NCBI GenBank assembly: GCA_964006375.1
Contig: OZ023267.1
Location: 87,798,906 to 87,862,905 of the forward strand
DNA: 64,000 nucleotides
Reading direction: 5' to 3'
DNA from: Tillus elongatus
Taxonomy: Eukaryota > Arthropoda > Insecta > Coleoptera > Cleridae
Below, piece after piece: positions 35,485 through 46,832 of this stretch. The position numbers were made by a program, and so were the translations under genes. The notes under the pieces were generated by a model. That model was not told the origin of the DNA, ran no database searches, and saw nothing but the letters and a program-made list of their open reading frames with translations. Position 1 is the stretch's first letter, and the number at the start of each line of letters is the position of its first letter.

Positions 35485-38061
35485 CTACTCAAGTATATTT
35501 CTATAAATTTGTGGAAAGTTAATTTCACTAGTATTGGAAGCATTTATAACAGTGTAGTTGGGGTTGTAGGTGTATCTGTAGATTTCCATCTCCTCAAGGA
35601 CGAACTGTTCAGTACCAAATGTGGATGGGTGAAGGATTTTAACATTGTTTTCTTTGTCAAAGACATGACCAGTCTCTCTGAGGTGGCAACCAAAAGCTGA
35701 AGTGACATTATCAGCATTGTTTCTGCTCCTGAGATGTTCTGAAATTCTGGTGTTCAGGGCTCTCCCAGTCCTGCCAATGTATACAGTGCTGCAGTCAGGG
35801 TCTCCACAGCTAAGGCAATACACTCCTGACTTCTTCAAGAGGGGGATGTCATCTTTATTGTGAACTAACATCTTGTTAAGGGTGTTCTTAGATTTGTAAG
35901 CAAACTTTAGATTTTCTCTCTTCAAGACCTTTGTGATGGCATTGGTAATGGGTCCACAATATGTCAGCGGAAAATAGTAAGTGTTGTCAGCACGAGATGT
36001 TGGAATGACTGAGCTGTCTTCTCTTAAAATTTGGCGACTTTTCTTCCTGATCAGTCTATCGACAATACTGATAGGATAATCGTTGTTAGTAGCTAGTTGT
36101 TTGATAATATTTAACTCATTATCAAACTTTGTATGTGACATGGGGATTCTAAAAAGTCTGTCTATCAAAAACCTCAAGGACGCCAGTTTATGAGAAACAT
36201 GATGACATGATTTGAACGGAATTAAGTGGTCAGTTTGGGTTGGTTTTCTGTAAATTTCAAATTCAATGTTGTTGATTGTTCTAGTCAATTTTAGGTCCAG
36301 AAAGCTAATGGAAATGTTTTCTTCCAACTCCATAGTAAAGTTTATGTTGACATGTAAGCTGTTTAGCCAAGTCAAGAAATGATGTAGCTGCTCTGTGGGG
36401 CCAGACCAGACAACGAGTATGTCATCAACGTACCGTGTCCAGGATGAGATGAAGTCTCTAAACGGATTATAATCCTTGAAAATAAGATCCTTTTCGAAAA
36501 AGGTCATGAAGACCTCTGCACAGAGGGGGGACAAAGAATTACCCATGGGAAGGCCATCCTTCTGTATGAATATTTGATTATTGAAGGAGAAGAAGTTCTG
36601 CTCGAGACAAACCTTGACCAAAGTATTCAAGGCCCTCTGCAAATCCAAACTAAGTGAAGAAGAAGCAATCTGATTTCTGAGTATGAGTAGTGTCTGTTTT
36701 ACCGGAACACTGGTGAAAAGATTGGAAACGTCGAACGAAACCAACACTGAAGTGTCATTTATTGGGACATCTCTAAGTCTATCGACTAGAGCAACTGAGT
36801 TCTTAATGGAAAATGGGGAGGTAACATTTACATGTGAAGTTAAAAAAGTTGCCAGGAAGCTTGACAACCTATGGGTTAGACAACCTACAAAGGAGACCAC
36901 CGGGCGGATCGGACATCCTTCCTTATGAATTTTAGGGAGCCCATAAAGGCGAGGCAAGAAGTGGTTCATTGGGTAAAGAGACTTATAATTCTCAGTTAAG
37001 AGGGGTGCAAATCGATCGAAGACTTTCTTAAACTTCAATGTGAAAGATGGGAGTGGATTGAAATCAGCTGTAAGGATACCATTATCCCTCATGAATGTGA
37101 GGACCTTCGAGATATAATCCTGTCTGTCTAAAACAACCAAACAGTGTCCCTTATCAGCCTTTGAAAGGAAAAGGTCATTTTCCCTAATAATACTCTTGAG
37201 GGATTTAACAATTGAACTGTATGGATGAAAGCCATCAGACGTTGCCTTGAATTTGGCAATGATATTATGTGCTAGACCACGTAACATCTCCGAGTCATCG
37301 ACCCTGAATCTTCTCAGGAAAACCTCCAAGTCCTTAATAGTGTCGAACACGAAAGACTTGACTCTTGGGGGGATGGCAAATTTAAGACCTTGTCTCAACA
37401 AATTAATGTGGGACTGATCGAATTGATTATAAGATGAAATATTTTTCAGTCTCTCATGGAATACATGATTACTATACTTTAAATTAACAGAATGTGAAGG
37501 GTCGTCGCTTAGACGCTGCAAATGAATGATTTTTCTGTGAAGAGAACGTTTTTTATAAAATTGGAAGGACAGTAAGTGTTCATAATTAAGTCTCATGAAA
37601 GTATCAAGCTCTACATTGCACAACCTACCTGTCAGTGCGTCGTGCACAATTTTCAGCTTCAAGTCCGTCTCGTCCCTCCTTGAGTATGCCGCCCTCACTT
37701 CTCTCCTCAGTGCTGACCTTTTGAACCTTTGAATCAGTGTAACTAAACTGGTTGGAATGGACCTGCTAACGATGTTCTGGATGAACTTGGGGTACAAGTC
37801 TTTCTTGATGCAGGTTGTTAGGAACCAAATTCTCAGTGACAGTGCGAGTGAAGACTTTGAAAGTTTCTTATAAGTTTTTGTGACTATTGGCAGCCTAGCC
37901 GAAGAGATGTAACTTCTGAACGTCACAACGTCTGGGTTAGACATATTTCCAGGGTAGAAAAGAACAGAACAAGGCTGTACTCCAGACTGAATTTTATTAG
38001 GTAAAAGCCCTACGCGTTTCGGCCCATAAATCTGGCCATCATCAGGGGCTTCCTGAAACAT
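35485..38061 (-). CDS. Penelope-like RT / GIY-YIG endonuclease, copy 1 (intact)
   Basis: An 858-codon uninterrupted frame, the usual length for Penelope. RT motifs: KADKG near 301-305, motif A SFDVSNLFTSVP (about 442-453), motif B GLPMGN (503-508) and catalytic YVDD (544-547). After a linker comes CLSCGDPDC (749-757) and the GIY-YIG nuclease, GVY (746-748) and YIGRTGR (761-767), with the downstream ISEH and ETGH residues. The enzyme nicks the target and reverse transcribes its own RNA there. The first ATG lies upstream of the hammerhead, which overlaps codons 4-19; the next in-frame Met is residue 40 and may be the real start on cleaved RNA. It differs from copy 4 at two noted residues (NSLSP for NPLSP, ENISIS for ENSSIS). 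The SLSP change lies right after motif B and might affect activity. Confidence 0.95.
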   Translation of the reverse strand: MFQEAPDDGQIYGPKRVGLLPNKIQSGVQPCSVLFYPGNMSNPDVVTFRSYISSARLPIVTKTYKKLSKSSLALSLRIWFLTTCIKKDLYPKFIQNIVSRSIPTSLVTLIQRFKRSALRREVRAAYSRRDETDLKLKIVHDALTGRLCNVELDTFMRLNYEHLLSFQFYKKRSLHRKIIHLQRLSDDPSHSVNLKYSNHVFHERLKNISSYNQFDQSHINLLRQGLKFAIPPRVKSFVFDTIKDLEVFLRRFRVDDSEMLRGLAHNIIAKFKATSDGFHPYSSIVKSLKSIIRENDLFLSKADKGHCLVVLDRQDYISKVLTFMRDNGILTADFNPLPSFTLKFKKVFDRFAPLLTENYKSLYPMNHFLPRLYGLPKIHKEGCPIRPVVSFVGCLTHRLSSFLATFLTSHVNVTSPFSIKNSVALVDRLRDVPINDTSVLVSFDVSNLFTSVPVKQTLLILRNQIASSSLSLDLQRALNTLVKVCLEQNFFSFNNQIFIQKDGLPMGNSLSPLCAEVFMTFFEKDLIFKDYNPFRDFISSWTRYVDDILVVWSGPTEQLHHFLTWLNSLHVNINFTMELEENISISFLDLKLTRTINNIEFEIYRKPTQTDHLIPFKSCHHVSHKLASLRFLIDRLFRIPMSHTKFDNELNIIKQLATNNDYPISIVDRLIRKKSRQILREDSSVIPTSRADNTYYFPLTYCGPITNAITKVLKRENLKFAYKSKNTLNKMLVHNKDDIPLLKKSGVYCLSCGDPDCSTVYIGRTGRALNTRISEHLRSRNNADNVTSAFGCHLRETGHVFDKENNVKILHPSTFGTEQFVLEEMEIYRYTYNPNYTVINASNTSEINFPQIYRNILE

Positions 38062-38909
38062 TAAGGTGGTTGTGTCAGAAACAAAGTTTCCGGTAGGTCG
38101 GCAAGTATCACACGATACCCGCTGTTACAGAGTTCTAAACAGTCTTACAAGCAAAGTCTAAAAGCAAACTATAGTCTAAACCAACATTCTGCAAAACAGA
38201 TTATACTAACAAATCAAAGCTAAAAGCTAAAAGTAAAGAAGTTAAAACGTTAAAAACATCAAATGTCCAAAGCTCAGCCGAGGCACACACAAGCAGCAAG
38301 TCAGCAATGTACAAACAGTGAAAGTCACAAAAACAGGCAGATACCCGTGTAAATTAAGATTTAAGTTGCAATGATACACTACAATGTAAGGTCTCTACAC
38401 GACCAAAAAGCTGCCAAGGCAGGCTGCACAACCAGAGCTGAACCTTCAGTGAAATACTGAGTTAAACTTATGGTGCTCAATGAAAATAAAACAAAATGGC
38501 TAAACACTTACGTTCTGTTTTTTTTTTTACATATAACAGCAACTGGACTCTACAAGAAATCTAACATCGTGGCTACTTTCATCGACTGTCGCTTTTGTTT
38601 CCTAGCACTATGTGGGTGCAGTAGGGATTAGAAACATTAAAACCTCAAATTAGAGCAATGGACAAACGGCGATACAAATAAAATTTCCCATCTGAAATGG
38701 AGGACGGTTAAAAGCCGAATACACGAACAGAACAGGAAGGGGACGAAAAAGGCGTTACGACTTTCAGCTAAAAGTGACAGGTGACTGACAAGTGACAGAC
38801 GAAATGACACCTGACATATAACTCAGCCGTGCCGAGCAGCACAGAGCACGTAACACTTCCGGGCTCCTTGACTCCACAGAATACTTTTTGTTTTTCACTG
38901 TAGATGGCA
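37946..38909 (-). repeat. Penelope pseudo-LTR 2
   Basis: Lies between copies 1 and 2 and overlaps the first codons of copy 1. It has a longer T run (10 T at 38517-38526) than its siblings. Confidence 0.9.
38005..38051 (-). ncRNA. Type I hammerhead ribozyme (Penelope)
   Basis: 47-nt motif identical in layout to 34581-34627. It would cut the RNA between tandem copies 2 and 1 and lies within the first codons of copy 1. Confidence 0.88.
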
Positions 38910-41462
38910 CTACTCAAGTATATTTCTATAAATTTGTGGAAAGTTAATTTCACTAGTATTGGAAGCATTTATAACAGTGTAGTTGGGGTTGTAGGTGTAT
39001 CTGTAGATTTCCATCTCCTCAAGGACGAACTGTTCAGTACCAAATGTGGATGGGTGAAGGATTTTAACATTGTTTTCTTTGTCAAAGACATGACCAGTCT
39101 CTCTGAGGTGGCAACCAAAAGCTGAAGTGACATTATCAGCATTGTTTCTGCTCCTGAGATGTTCTGAAATTCTGGTGTTCAGGGCTCTCCCAGTCCTGCC
39201 AATGTATACAGTGGTGCAGTCAGGGTCTCCACAGCTAAGGCAATACACTCCTGACTTCTTCAAGAGGGGGATGTCATCTTTATTGTGAACTAACATCTTG
39301 TTAAGGGTGTTCTTAGATTTGTAAGCAAACTTTAGATTTTCTCTCTTCAAGACCTTTGTGATGGCATTGGTAATGGGTCCACAATATGTCAGCGGAAAAT
39401 AGTAAGTGTTGTCAGCACGAGATGTTGGAATGACTGAGCTGTCTTCTCTTAAAATTTGACGACTTTTCTTCCTGATCAGTCTATCGACAATACTGATAGG
39501 ATAATCGTTGTTAGTAGCTAGTTGTTTGATAATATTTAACTCATTATCAAACTTTGTATGTGACATGGGGATTCTAAAAAGTCTGTCTATCAAAAACCTC
39601 AAGGACGCCAGTTTATGAGAAACATGATGACATGATTTGAACGGAATTAAGTGGTCAGTTTGGGTTGGTTTTCTGTAAATTTCAAATTCAATGTTGTTGA
39701 TTGTTCTAGTCAATTTTAGGTCCAGAAAGCTAATGGAACTGTTTTCTTCCAACTCCATAGTAAAGTTTATGTTGACATGTAAGCTGTTTAGCCAAGTCAA
39801 GAAATGATGTAGCTGCTCTGTGGGGCCAGACCAGACAACGAGTATGTCATCAACGTACCGTGTCCAGGATGAGATGAAGTCTCTAAACGGATTATAATCC
39901 TTGAAAATAAGATCCTTTTCGAAAAAGGTCATGAAGACCTCTGCACAGAGGGGGGACAAAGGGTTACCCATGGGAAGGCCATCCTTCTGTATGAATATTT
40001 GATTATTGAAGGAGAAGAAGTTCTGCTCGAGACAAACCTTGACCAAAGTATTCAAGGCCCTCTGCAAATCCAAACTAAGTGAAGAAGAAGCAATCTGATT
40101 TCTGAGTATGAGTAGTGTCTGTTTTACCGGAACACTGGTGAAAAGATTGGAAACGTCGAACGAAACCAACACTGAAGTGTCATTTATTGGGACATCTCTA
40201 AGTCTATCGACTAGAGCAACTGAGTTCTTAATGGAAAATGGGGAGGTAACATTTACATGTGAAGTTAAAAAAGTTGCCAGGAAGCTTGACAACCTATGGG
40301 TTAGACAACCTACAAAGGAGACCACCGGGCGGATCGGACATCCTTCCTTATGAATTTTAGGGAGCCCATAAAGGCGAGGCAAGAAGTGGTTCATTGGGTA
40401 AAGAGACTTATAATTCTCAGTTAAGAGGGGTGCAAATCGATCGAAGACTTTCTTAAACTTCAATGTGAAAGATGGGAGTGGATTGAAATCAGCTGTAAGG
40501 ATACCATTATCCCTCATGAATGTGAGGACCTTCGAGATATAATCCTGTCTGTCTAAAACAACCAAACAGTGTCCCTTATCAGCCTTTGAAAGGAAAAGGT
40601 CATTTTCCCTAATAATACTCTTGAGGGATTTAACAATTGAACTGTATGGATGAAAGCCATCAGACGTTGCCTTGAATTTGGCAATGATATTATGTGCTAG
40701 ACCACGTAACATCTCCGAGTCATCGACCCTGAATCTTCTCAGGAAAACCTCCAAGTCCTTAATAGTGTCGAACACGAAAGACTTGACTCTTGGGGGGATG
40801 GCAAATTTAAGACCTTGTCTCAACAAATTAATGTGGGACTGATCGAATTGATTATAAGATGAAATATTTTTCAGTCTCTCATGGAATACATGATTACTAT
40901 ACTTTAAATTAACAGAATGTGAAGGGTCGTCGCTTAGACGCTGCAAATGAATGATTTTTCTGTGAAGAGAACGTTTTTTATAAAATTGGAAGGACAGTAA
41001 GTGTTCATAATTAAGTCTCATGAAAGTATCAAGCTCTACATTGCACAACCTACCTGTCAGTGCGTCGTGCACAATTTTCAGCTTCAAGTCCGTCTCGTCC
41101 CTCCTTGAGTATGCCGCCCTCACTTCTCTCCTCAGTGCTGACCTTTTGAACCTTTGAATCAGTGTAACTAAACTGGTTGGAATGGACCTGCTAACGATGT
41201 TCTGGATGAACTTGGGGTACAAGTCTTTCTTGATGCAGGTTGTTAGGAACCAAATTCTCAGTGACAGTGCGAGTGAAGACTTTGAAAGTTTCTTATAAGT
41301 TTTTGTGTGTGTGTGTGTGTTATAAAATTGGAAGGACAGTAAGTGTTCATAATTAAGTCTCATGAAAGTATCAAGCTCTACATTGCACAACCTACCTGTC
41401 AGTGCGTCGTGCAGTATAGTATAGTAATCATGTATTCCATGAGAGACTGAAAAATATTTCAT
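38910..41462 (-). pseudogene. Penelope-like RT/EN, copy 2 (5' end rearranged)
   Basis: The frame is the same as copy 1 from TKTYKKLSKSS onward, with intact YVDD and GIY-YIG motifs. Its first ~60 codons are replaced by a duplicated internal segment, an (AC)n run read as Thr-His repeats, and bases from the opposite-strand copy. It has no pseudo-LTR or hammerhead upstream, so it lacks the normal 5' end. The catalytic domains look whole, but normal expression is unlikely. Confidence 0.9.
41306..41418. other. Head-to-head junction with filler DNA
   Basis: Copy 2 ends at TTTTTGTG, then a GT run (41306-41320). Next comes a ~94-bp direct copy of 40979-41072, then a short GTATAGTATAG overlap where plus-strand copy 3 begins at about 41418. 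Templated filler and microhomology suggest template switching or end joining. Confidence 0.85.
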
Positions 41463-43411
41463 CTTATAATCAATTCGATCAGTCCCACATTAATTTGTTG
41501 AGACAAGGTCTTAAATTTGCCATCCCCCCAAGAGTCAAGTCTTTCGTGTTCGACACTATTAAGGACTTGGAGGTTTTCCTGAGAAGATTCAGGGTCGATG
41601 ACTCGGAGATGTTACGTGGTCTAGCACATAATATCATTGCCAAATTCAAGGCAACGTCTGATGGCTTTCATCCATACAGTTCAATTGTTAAATCCCTCAA
41701 GAGTATTATTAGGGAAAATGACCTTTTCCTTTCAAAGGCTGATAAGGGACACTGTTTGGTTGTTTTAGACAGACAGGATTATATCTCGAAGGTCCTCACA
41801 TTCATGAGGGATAATGGTATCCTTACAGCTGATTTCAATCCACTCCCATCTTTCACATTGAAGTTTAAGAAAGTCTTCGATCGATTTGCACCCCTCTTAA
41901 CTGAGAATTATAAGTCTCTTTACCCAATGAACCACTTCTTGCCTCGCCTTTATGGGCTCCCTAAAATTCATAAGGAAGGATGTCCGATCCGCCCGGTGGT
42001 CTCCTTTGTAGGTTGTCTAACCCATAGGTTGTCAAGCTTCCTGGCAACTTTTTTAACTTCACATGTAAATGTTACCTCCCCATTTTCCATTAAGAACTCA
42101 GTTGCTCTAGTCGATAGACTTAGAGATGTCCCAATAAATGACACTTCAGTGTTGGTTTCGTTCGACGTTTCCAATCTTTTCACCAGTGTTCCGGTAAAAC
42201 AGACACTACTCATACTCAGAAATCAGATTGCTTCTTCTTCACTTAGTTTGGATTTGCAGAGGGCCTTGAATACTTTGGTCAAGGTTTGTCTCGAGCAGAA
42301 CTTCTTCTCCTTCAATAATCAAATATTCATACAGAAGGATGGCCTTCCCATGGGTAACCCTTTGTCCCCCCTCTGTGCAGAGGTCTTCATGACCTTTTTC
42401 GAAAAGGATCTTATTTTCAAGGATTATAATCCGTTTAGAGACTTCATCTCATCCTGGACACGGTACGTTGATGACATACTCGTTGTCTGGTCTGGCCCCA
42501 CAGAGCAGCTACATCATTTCTTGACTTGGCTAAACAGCTTACATGTCAACATAAACTTTACTATGGAGTTGGAAGAAAACAGTTCCATTAGCTTTCTGGA
42601 CCTAAAATTGACTAGAACAATCAACAACATTGAATTTGAAATTTACAGAAAACCAACCCAAACTGACCACTTAATTCCGTTCAAATCATGTCATCATGTT
42701 TCTCATAAACTGGCGTCCTTGAGGTTTTTGATAGACAGACTTTTTAGAATCCCCATGTCACATACAAAGTTTGATAATGAGTTAAATATTATCAAACAAC
42801 TAGCTACTAACAACGATTATCCTATCAGTATTGTCGATAGACTGATCAGGAAGAAAAGTCGCCAAATTTTAAGAGAAGACAGCTCAGTCATTCCAACATC
42901 TCGTGCTGACAACACTTACTATTTTCCGCTGACATATTGTGGACCCATTACCAATGCCATCACAAATGTCTTGAAGAGAGAAAATCTAAAGTTTGCTTAC
43001 AAATCTAAGAACACTCTTAACAAGATGTTAGTTCACAATAAAGATGACATCCCCCTCTTGAAGAAGTCAGGAGTGTATTGCCTTAGCTGTGGAGACCCTG
43101 ACTGCAGCACTGTATACATTGGCAGGACTGGGAGAGCCCTGAACACCAGAATTTCAGAACATCTCAGGAGCAGAAACAATGCTGATAATGTCACTTCAGC
43201 TTTTGGTTGCCACCTCAGAGAGACTGGTCATGTCTTTGACAAAGAAAACAATGTTAAAATCCTTCACCCATCCACATTTGGTACTGAACAGTTCGTCCTT
43301 GAGGAGATGGAAATCTACAGATACACCTACAACCCCAACTACACTGTTATAAATGCTTCCAATACTAGTGAAATTAACTTTCCACAAATTTATAGAAATA
43401 TACTTGAGTAG
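41418..43411 (+). pseudogene. Penelope-like RT/EN, copy 3 (5'-truncated)
   Basis: This covers residues from about 195 to the end of the 858-residue protein, with a potential Met start at 41495 giving 638 codons. RT motifs A, B and C and the GIY-YIG domain are intact. The N-terminal ~190 residues, pseudo-LTR and hammerhead are lost at the head-to-head junction. It differs from copies 2 and 4 at a few positions, for example TNVLKR for TKVLKR. Confidence 0.92.
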
Positions 43412-44371
43412 TGCCATCTACAGTGAAAAACAAAAAGTATTCTGTGGAGTCAAGGCGCCCGGAAGTGTTACGTGCTCTGTGCTGCTCGGCACGGCTGAGT
43501 TATATGTCAGGTGTCATTTCGTCTGTCACTTGTCAGTCACCTGTCACTTTTAGCTGAAAGTCGTAACGCCTTTTTCGTCCCCTTCCTGTTCTGTTCGTGT
43601 ATTCGGCTTTTAACCGTCCTCCATTTCAGATGGGAAATTTTGTTTGTATCGCCGTTTGTCCATTGCTCTAATTTGAGGTTTTAATGTTTCTAATCCCTAC
43701 TGCACCCACATAGTGCTAGGAAACAAAAGCGACAGTCGATGAAAGTAGCCACGATGTTAGATTTCTTGTAGAGTCCAGTTGCTGTTATATGTAAAAAAAC
43801 AGAACGTAAGTGTTTAGCCATTTTGTTTTATTTTCATTGAGCACCATAAGTTTAACTCAGTATTTCTCTGAAGGTTCAGCTCTGGTTGTGCAGCCTGCCT
43901 TGGCAGCTTTTTGGTCGTGTAGAGACCTTACATTGTAGTGTATCATTGCAACTTAAATCTTAATTTACACGGGTATCTGCCTGTTTTTGTGACTTTCACT
44001 GTTTGTACATTGCTGACTTGCTGCTTGTGTGTGCCTCGGCTGAGCTTTGGACATTTGATGTTTTTAACGTTTTAACTTCTTTACTTTTAGCTTTTAGCTT
44101 TGATTTGTTAGTATAATCTGTTTTGCAGAATGTTGGTTTAGACTATAGTTTGCTTTTAGACTTTGCTTGTAAGACTGTTTAGAATTCTGTAACAGCGGGT
44201 ATCGTGTGATACTTGCCGACCTACCGGAAACTTTGTTTCTGACACAACCACCTTAATGTTTCAGGAAGCCCCTGATGATGGCCAGATTTATGGGCCGAAA
44301 CGCGTAGGGCTTTTACCTAATAAAATTCAGTCTGGAGTACAGCCTTGTTCTGTTCTTTTCTACCCTGGAAA
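43412..44371 (+). repeat. Penelope pseudo-LTR 3
   Basis: Lies between copies 3 and 4, direct with 46833-47791 and inverse to the two minus-strand pseudo-LTRs. Confidence 0.9.
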
Positions 44372-46832
44372 TATGTCTAACCCAGACGTTGTGACGTTCA
44401 GAAGTTACATCTCTTCGGCTAGGCTGCCAATAGTCACAAAAACTTATAAGAAACTTTCAAAGTCTTCACTCGCACTGTCACTGAGAATTTGGTTCCTAAC
44501 AACCTGCATCAAGAAAGACTTGTACCCCAAGTTCATCCAGAACATCGTTAGCAGGTCCATTCCAACCAGTTTAGTTACACTGATTCAAAGGTTCAAAAGG
44601 TCAGCACTGAGGAGAGAAGTGAGGGCGGCATACTCAAGGAGGGACGAGACGGACTTGAAGCTGAAAATTGTGCACGACGCACTGACAGGTAGGTTGTGCA
44701 ATGTAGAGCTTGATACTTTCATGAGACTTAATTATGAACACTTACTGTCCTTCCAATTTTATAAAAAACGTTCTCTTCACAGAAAAATCATTCATTTGCA
44801 GCGTCTAAGCGACGACCCTTCACATTCTGTTAATTTAAAGTATAGTAATCATGTATTCCATGAGAGACTGAAAAATATTTCATCTTATAATCAATTCGAT
44901 CAGTCCCACATTAATTTGTTGAGACAAGGTCTTAAATTTGCCATCCCCCCAAGAGTCAAGTCTTTCGTGTTCGACACTATTAAGGACTTGGAGGTTTTCC
45001 TGAGAAGATTCAGGGTCGATGACTCGGAGATGTTACGTGGTCTAGCACATAATATCATTGCCAAATTCAAGGCAACGTCTGATGGCTTTCATCCATACAG
45101 TTCAATTGTTAAATCCCTCAAGAGTATTATTAGGGAAAATGACCTTTTCCTTTCAAAGGCTGATAAGGGACACTGTTTGGTTGTTTTAGACAGACAGGAT
45201 TATATCTCGAAGGTCCTCACATTCATGAGGGATAATGGTATCCTTACAGCTGATTTCAATCCACTCCCATCTTTCACATTGAAGTTTAAGAAAGTCTTCG
45301 ATCGATTTGCACCCCTCTTAACTGAGAATTATAAGTCTCTTTACCCAATGAACCACTTCTTGCCTCGCCTTTATGGGCTCCCTAAAATTCATAAGGAAGG
45401 ATGTCCGATCCGCCCGGTGGTCTCCTTTGTAGGTTGTCTAACCCATAGGTTGTCAAGCTTCCTGGCAACTTTTTTAACTTCACATGTAAATGTTACCTCC
45501 CCATTTTCCATTAAGAACTCAGTTGCTCTAGTCGATAGACTTAGAGATGTCCCAATAAATGACACTTCAGTGTTGGTTTCGTTCGACGTTTCCAATCTTT
45601 TCACCAGTGTTCCGGTAAAACAGACACTACTCATACTCAGAAATCAGATTGCTTCTTCTTCACTTAGTTTGGATTTGCAGAGGGCCTTGAATACTTTGGT
45701 CAAGGTTTGTCTCGAGCAGAACTTCTTCTCCTTCAATAATCAAATATTCATACAGAAGGATGGCCTTCCCATGGGTAACCCTTTGTCCCCCCTCTGTGCA
45801 GAGGTCTTCATGACCTTTTTCGAAAAGGATCTTATTTTCAAGGATTATAATCCATTTAGAGACTTCATCTCATCCTGGACACGGTACGTTGATGACATAC
45901 TCGTTGTCTGGTCTGGCCCCACAGAGCAGCTACATCATTTCTTGACTTGGCTAAACAGCTTACATGTCAACATAAACTTTACTATGGAGTTGGAAGAAAA
46001 CAGTTCCATTAGCTTTCTGGACCTAAAATTGACTAGAACAATCAACAACATTGAATTTGAAATTTACAGAAAACCAACCCAAACTGACCACTTAATTCCG
46101 TTCAAATCATGTCATCATGTTTCTCATAAACTGGCGTCCTTGAGGTTTTTGATAGACAGACTTTTTAGAATCCCCATGTCACATACAAAGTTTGATAATG
46201 AGTTAAATATTATCAAACAACTAGCTACTAACAACGATTATCCTATCAGTATTGTCGATAGACTGATCAGGAAGAAAAGTCGCCAAATTTTAAGAGAAGA
46301 CAGCTCAGTCATTCCAACATCTCGTGCTGACAACACTTACTATTTTCCGCTGACATATTGTGGACCCATTACCAATGCCATCACAAAGGTCTTGAAGAGA
46401 GAAAATCTAAAGTTTGCTTACAAATCTAAGAACACCCTTAACAAGATGTTAGTTCACAATAAAGATGACATCCCCCTCTTGAAGAAGTCAGGAGTGTATT
46501 GCCTTAGCTGTGGAGACCCTGACTGCAGCACTGTATACATTGGCAGGACTGGGAGAGCCCTGAACACCAGAATTTCAGAACATCTCAGGAGCAGAAACAA
46601 TGCTGATAATGTCACTTCAGCTTTTGGTTGCCACCTCAGAGAGACTGGTCATGTCTTTGACAAAGAAAACAATGTTAAAATCCTTCACCCATCCACATTT
46701 GGTACTGAACAGTTCGTCCTTGAGGAGATGGAAATCTACAGATACACCTACAACCCCAACTACACTGTTATAAATGCTTCCAATACTAGTGAAATTAACT
46801 TTCCACAAATTTATAGAAATATACTTGAGTAG
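44256..46832 (+). CDS. Penelope-like RT / GIY-YIG endonuclease, copy 4 (intact)
   Basis: An 858-codon frame with the same domains as copy 1. Motif B reads GLPMGNPLSP, the majority form in this array, so this copy is the best candidate for an active enzyme. A complete pseudo-LTR with hammerhead lies on each side (43412-44371 and 46833-47820), the arrangement expected of a full-length element that yields unit-length RNA by self-cleavage. The ATG at 44256 is 10 bp before the ribozyme; predicted cleavage falls after codon 17, leaving Met40 as the first Met on the downstream RNA. Confidence 0.95.
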   Translation: MFQEAPDDGQIYGPKRVGLLPNKIQSGVQPCSVLFYPGNMSNPDVVTFRSYISSARLPIVTKTYKKLSKSSLALSLRIWFLTTCIKKDLYPKFIQNIVSRSIPTSLVTLIQRFKRSALRREVRAAYSRRDETDLKLKIVHDALTGRLCNVELDTFMRLNYEHLLSFQFYKKRSLHRKIIHLQRLSDDPSHSVNLKYSNHVFHERLKNISSYNQFDQSHINLLRQGLKFAIPPRVKSFVFDTIKDLEVFLRRFRVDDSEMLRGLAHNIIAKFKATSDGFHPYSSIVKSLKSIIRENDLFLSKADKGHCLVVLDRQDYISKVLTFMRDNGILTADFNPLPSFTLKFKKVFDRFAPLLTENYKSLYPMNHFLPRLYGLPKIHKEGCPIRPVVSFVGCLTHRLSSFLATFLTSHVNVTSPFSIKNSVALVDRLRDVPINDTSVLVSFDVSNLFTSVPVKQTLLILRNQIASSSLSLDLQRALNTLVKVCLEQNFFSFNNQIFIQKDGLPMGNPLSPLCAEVFMTFFEKDLIFKDYNPFRDFISSWTRYVDDILVVWSGPTEQLHHFLTWLNSLHVNINFTMELEENSSISFLDLKLTRTINNIEFEIYRKPTQTDHLIPFKSCHHVSHKLASLRFLIDRLFRIPMSHTKFDNELNIIKQLATNNDYPISIVDRLIRKKSRQILREDSSVIPTSRADNTYYFPLTYCGPITNAITKVLKRENLKFAYKSKNTLNKMLVHNKDDIPLLKKSGVYCLSCGDPDCSTVYIGRTGRALNTRISEHLRSRNNADNVTSAFGCHLRETGHVFDKENNVKILHPSTFGTEQFVLEEMEIYRYTYNPNYTVINASNTSEINFPQIYRNILE
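44266..44312 (+). ncRNA. Type I hammerhead ribozyme (Penelope)
   Basis: Stem I AAGCCC (44266-44271) pairs with GGGCTT (44307-44312). The core CTGATGA is at 44272-44278. Stem II is GGCC (44280-44283) with GGCC (44293-44296), with T44279 bulged. GAAA is at 44297-44300. A 2-bp stem III AC/GT with a GC loop leads to A44306, after which cleavage is predicted. Hammerheads with very short stem III are established in Penelope-like pseudo-LTRs. Confidence 0.9.

Noticed and set aside
36683..36928. 81-codon ORFs opposite each Penelope RT gene (also at 40108, 41968 and 45389)
   Set aside because: They are antisense shadows of the RT frame, repeated only because the element is repeated.
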